Positions 12,862 through 15,188 of a DNA stretch of 15,188 nt are shown here, piece by piece. Position 1 is the first letter of the stretch. Each line of letters opens with the position of its first letter. Where the stretch lies: NCBI GenBank assembly GCA_934661005.1, contig CAKUIK010000052.1, positions 1-15,188 on the forward strand, read 5' to 3'. This stretch comes from an uncultured Slackia sp. (GTDB lineage: Bacteria; Actinomycetota; Coriobacteriia; Coriobacteriales; Eggerthellaceae). The position numbers were made by a program, and so were the translations under genes. The notes under the pieces were generated by a model. The model searched no databases. It saw only the letters and a list, made by a program, of their open reading frames with translations, and had not been told where the DNA came from.

Positions 12862-14169
12862 ATGACCCAAACCTATTCAACCCAAATGGAAGCCGCCAAG
12901 CTCGGCATCGTTACGCCGCAGATGACGCAAGTCGCCGAAGACGAAGGCATCGACGCCGAAGTCATTCGCGAACGCGTCGCGCGCGGCACCATTGCCATTC
13001 CCGCCAACCACAACCACCCTGCGCTGCACGCGCATGGCGTTGGCGAGGGGCTGCGCACGAAAATCAACGTGAACCTGGGCATTTCCGGCGACGAGCGCGA
13101 CTACGAATGCGAGATGCAGAAGGTGCGCACCGCGCTTGAGTTCGACGCCGAGGCCATTATGGACCTGTCGAACTACGGCAAAACGCACGATTTCCGCCGC
13201 GCTCTCGTGGACATGTCGCCCGCGATGATCGGCACCGTTCCTATGTACGATGCCGTTGGCTACCTCGAAAAAGACCTGGCTAACATCACCGCGCAAGACT
13301 TCCTCGACGTTGTGCGCGCACACGCCGAAGAAGGCGTGGACTTCGTGACCATCCACGCAGGCCTCAACCGAAAGAGCATCGACAGCTTCAAACGCAGCGG
13401 CCGCATGATGAATATCGTGAGCCGCGGCGGCAGCCTGATTTACGCCTGGATGGAAATGACGGGCAACGAAAACCCGTTCTTCGAGCACTACGATGAGCTG
13501 CTCGACATTCTGTACGAATACGATGTGACCATTTCGCTCGGCGACGCGCTGCGCCCTGGCTGCGTGAGCGACTCCACTGACGCAGGCCAGGTAAGCGAGC
13601 TCATTGAGCTGGGGCTTCTTACCACACGCGCATGGGAACGCAACGTGCAGGTCATGATCGAGGGACCGGGCCACATGGCGCTCAACGAAATCGCGGCCAA
13701 CATGCAAATCGAGAAAACCCTGTGCCACAACGCGCCGTTCTACGTGTTGGGACCGCTGGTGACCGACATCGCGCCTGGCTACGACCACATTACGTCGGCC
13801 ATTGGCGGTGCGATTGCCGCGGCAAACGGTGCCGACTTCCTGTGCTACGTGACTCCCGCTGAGCACCTGCGCCTGCCGAGCGTGCAGGACGTGCGCGAGG
13901 GCGTTATCGCCTCGAAGATCGCCGCTCACGCCGCCGACTTGGCGAACGGCGTTCCTGGAGCTCGCGATTGGGACGATCGCATGGCTCGCGCCCGCCAGCG
14001 CCTCGACTGGCCCGCGATGTTCGACGAGGCCATCGACCGCAAAAAGGCCGAAGAATACGTGGCAAGCACCAACCCGCACGACCCGAGCACTTGCACCATG
14101 TGCGGCGCCATGTGTTCAGTGCGCACCATGAACAAGGCCATGAAGGGCGAGAACGTCAGCCTGCTGTAG
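12862..14169 (+). CDS. thiC: Phosphomethylpyrimidine synthase ThiC
   Basis: This radical-SAM enzyme converts aminoimidazole ribotide into hydroxymethylpyrimidine phosphate, the pyrimidine half of thiamine. At 435 aa it is the short form lacking the N-terminal domain of E. coli ThiC. Conserved blocks include INVNLGIS, MDLSNYGK, GTVPMYDA, FVTIHAGL, SLGDALRPGC, IEGPGHM (266-272, with metal-binding H271), APFYVLGPLVTDIAPGYDHITSAIG and LCYVTPAEHL. The C-terminal cluster motif is C411-x2-C414-x3-C418; the longer form has CX2CX4C. The ATG at 12862 has AAGGGAG 5 nt upstream; an in-frame start at 12655 would lie within the promoter region. No other thi gene is visible. The paralogous hydroxybenzimidazole synthase (BzaF) uses the same substrate and is the main alternative, less likely given the ThiC-like blocks. 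Confidence 0.93.
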   Translation: MTQTYSTQMEAAKLGIVTPQMTQVAEDEGIDAEVIRERVARGTIAIPANHNHPALHAHGVGEGLRTKINVNLGISGDERDYECEMQKVRTALEFDAEAIMDLSNYGKTHDFRRALVDMSPAMIGTVPMYDAVGYLEKDLANITAQDFLDVVRAHAEEGVDFVTIHAGLNRKSIDSFKRSGRMMNIVSRGGSLIYAWMEMTGNENPFFEHYDELLDILYEYDVTISLGDALRPGCVSDSTDAGQVSELIELGLLTTRAWERNVQVMIEGPGHMALNEIAANMQIEKTLCHNAPFYVLGPLVTDIAPGYDHITSAIGGAIAAANGADFLCYVTPAEHLRLPSVQDVREGVIASKIAAHAADLANGVPGARDWDDRMARARQRLDWPAMFDEAIDRKKAEEYVASTNPHDPSTCTMCGAMCSVRTMNKAMKGENVSLL

Positions 14170-14210
14170 GCGAAGGGTGAAAACGAAGCGACCAGCACTG
14201 CAACACCGAG

Positions 14211-14245
14211 GAGGCCAAGGGCACGAACCCTTGGCCTCTTTTTTT
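14211..14245 (+). terminator. Rho-independent terminator after thiC
   Basis: GAGGCCAAGGG (14211-14221) pairs perfectly with CCCTTGGCCTC (14228-14238) around a 6-nt loop and is followed by seven T (14239-14245). It lies between the convergent thiC and flavodoxin genes. The minus strand has no T-run, so it serves thiC. Confidence 0.93.
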
Positions 14246-14256
14246 GGACAAACTCG

Positions 14257-14922
14257 CTACTCAGCAACGCTTGCGAGCGCCTCTTTCGCCGCAGCCGTGA
14301 TGCGCGAGAAGTCACCCTCGTTCGGATGGCTTTGCGCCTTGCTCCAGTTGTCAATAAGCATGCGAGTCTGAGCGTTCTCGGGGTCTTTCTCGAGCATGGC
14401 CTCATAGCGACGTTTCACGCCCACGCCCATCTTGCCTTGGCACATCGCGCCGCCGATGCACTGCGCGTCGGCGGGCAAATACGCGCGAACCCTATCGAGA
14501 ATTTGCGCGAAATACTCGTCGCTTTCGCCGAAGCCGCAGGTGCCGAACAGGAAAACGCGCTTTCCCGCAAGCCCCTGAAGAAAATGTTGCACAGCGGGGC
14601 TGCACGAGCCCTTGTCGCACCAAAAGCCGACGAATACCACGTCGGCCTCGCTCACCTGGGCGGCAAGCATCGATGCGGCGGGCACCGACGCAGCAGCGTT
14701 GACGCTTTGGCCATTTTCGACAGCCTCGCCCCCTTCAGCACCTTCGACAATTTCAGCGCTTTTGACGCCTTCCGACTGCGCCGATTCCGCAGCCACGCCA
14801 TCCAAATCGAAAGAGGCCACAAAGTGCACTCCAGCGTCAGCCAACTCGTGCTGCAACGCATCGGCCACCAATTTGGTGTTTCCGCTTTTGCTGCTCACGG
14901 CCATAGAACATGTGATACTCAA
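14257..14922 (-). CDS. Flavodoxin-like protein, TTG start
   Basis: This is probably an FMN-binding electron carrier or reductase subunit of 221 aa. The first beta strand and phosphate loop read SITCSMAVSSKSGNTKLVADAL, with SKSGNT as the FMN phosphate loop. Later blocks VVFVGFWCDKGSCSPAVQHFL, KRVFLFGTCGFG and GGAMCQGKMGVGVKRRYEAML match a flavodoxin subfamily of anaerobes. An acidic Ala/Glu/Ser/Val-rich stretch of about 45 residues (roughly 45-90) is inserted before the third strand and has the look of a disordered linker. I chose a TTG start at 14922: GGAG lies 5 nt upstream and it gives a normal flavodoxin N terminus, whereas an in-frame ATG at 14997 would add about 25 unrelated residues. 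The redox partner is unknown; thiC needs an electron donor, but the genes are convergent, so that link is speculative. Confidence 0.82.
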   Translation of the reverse strand: MSITCSMAVSSKSGNTKLVADALQHELADAGVHFVASFDLDGVAAESAQSEGVKSAEIVEGAEGGEAVENGQSVNAAASVPAASMLAAQVSEADVVFVGFWCDKGSCSPAVQHFLQGLAGKRVFLFGTCGFGESDEYFAQILDRVRAYLPADAQCIGGAMCQGKMGVGVKRRYEAMLEKDPENAQTRMLIDNWSKAQSHPNEGDFSRITAAAKEALASVAE

Positions 14923-14950
14923 AACGGCTCCAATCTCTTGACGCAGACAC

Positions 14951-14973
14951 CTTACGCCGAAACACATCGTAAG
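14951..14973. promoter_or_regulatory. Inverted repeat upstream of the flavodoxin-like gene
   Basis: CTTACG and CGTAAG are perfect 6-bp arms separated by 11 nt, ending about 28 nt upstream of the TTG start. It could be an operator or a leader hairpin. Confidence 0.3.
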
Positions 14974-14992
14974 AAAACCGTGCAGCAATGAG

Positions 14993-15009
14993 GGCAACTA
15001 AAAGTTGCC
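14993..15009. repeat. Short hairpin between flavodoxin-like gene and tRNA-Leu
   Basis: GGCAACT (14993-14999) pairs with AGTTGCC (15003-15009) around AAA, extendable by GAG/CTC with one bulge. No T-run follows on either strand, so it is not a clear terminator. Confidence 0.35.
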
Positions 15010-15073
15010 TCGGGACTTCGACATGCCATCCCTACCGGCTCGCAACAGCACTCGTCAAAAGCGATGCAAAAGA

Positions 15074-15103
15074 AAAAGCCGGCTTCCTTAGAAGCCGGCT
15101 TTT
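15074..15103 (-). terminator. Terminator of tRNA-Leu
   Basis: AAAAGCCGGCTTC (15074-15086) pairs perfectly with GAAGCCGGCTTTT (15091-15103) around a 4-nt loop. On the minus strand it starts 11 nt after the tRNA 3' end and is followed by a T-rich run interrupted by one C. Confidence 0.88.
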
Positions 15104-15114
15104 CAGATTCAGAA

Positions 15115-15188
15115 TGGTGCCCGAGGCGAGAGTCGAACTCGCACGTCTTTCGACAACGGTTTTTGAGACCGCCGCGTCTGCCATTCCG
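15115..15188 (-). tRNA. tRNA-Leu (anticodon CAA), 5' end outside the window
   Basis: The minus strand gives a class II tRNA. The T-arm is GCGAG-TTCGACT-CTCGC. The long variable arm has the small stem GTC-GAAA-GAC. The anticodon loop CTCAAAA sits on a GCGGT/ACCGT stem and gives anticodon CAA, which reads UUG. The 3' acceptor strand ends in an encoded CCA (15115-15117). The 5' acceptor strand and first D-arm bases lie beyond position 15188. A long variable arm with anticodon CAA identifies leucine. Confidence 0.93.

Noticed and set aside
12877..14079. Minus-strand 400-codon open frame opposite thiC
   Set aside because: It is an antisense shadow of thiC with a His/Val/Ala-rich product and no recognisable domain.

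Overview
The window looks chromosomal and comes from a high-GC anaerobe. The best guess is an actinobacterium of the Coriobacteriia/Eggerthellaceae type. This rests on the GC-rich codon use of most genes and on the gene set: a short radical-SAM ThiC, a MetE-like enzyme, a flavodoxin and an EF-G paralogue. Taxonomy is inference; no rRNA gene is present.

Positions 1-4200 hold a visibly AT-richer cassette, entirely on the minus strand. In transcription order it has a LysR regulator, a small secreted aromatic-rich protein, two four-helix FtsX-type half-permeases and an ABC ATPase, tightly packed at the transporter end. The layout resembles lactococcin-972-type bacteriocin loci (small Sec-exported peptide plus FtsX-like ABC transporter), but the peptide is not a clear family member. 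A 14-bp direct repeat lies near each edge of the cassette.

Positions 4200-6812 hold a long leader and a plus-strand DEAD-box RNA helicase with a large basic Gly/Arg tail. The only start that keeps its Q motif is an ATT codon behind a good Shine-Dalgarno. A strong terminator follows.

Positions 6813-9800 begin with an intergenic stretch containing a perfect 42-bp palindrome next to a possible 52-codon gene. A minus-strand MetE/YxjG-like methyltransferase follows, with all four zinc ligands and a promoter carrying a LysR-type box near -65. Its upstream neighbour is a second LysR regulator, the obvious candidate to bind that box. Three hairpins, two with the same apex, lie beyond it.

Positions 9790-14997 hold an EF-G-like GTPase with altered G motifs, a SnoaL/NTF2-like protein, thiC (plus strand, with a folded leader but no TPP-riboswitch signature) and a TTG-started flavodoxin-like protein. 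The window ends inside a minus-strand tRNA-Leu(CAA), whose 5' end lies outside it.
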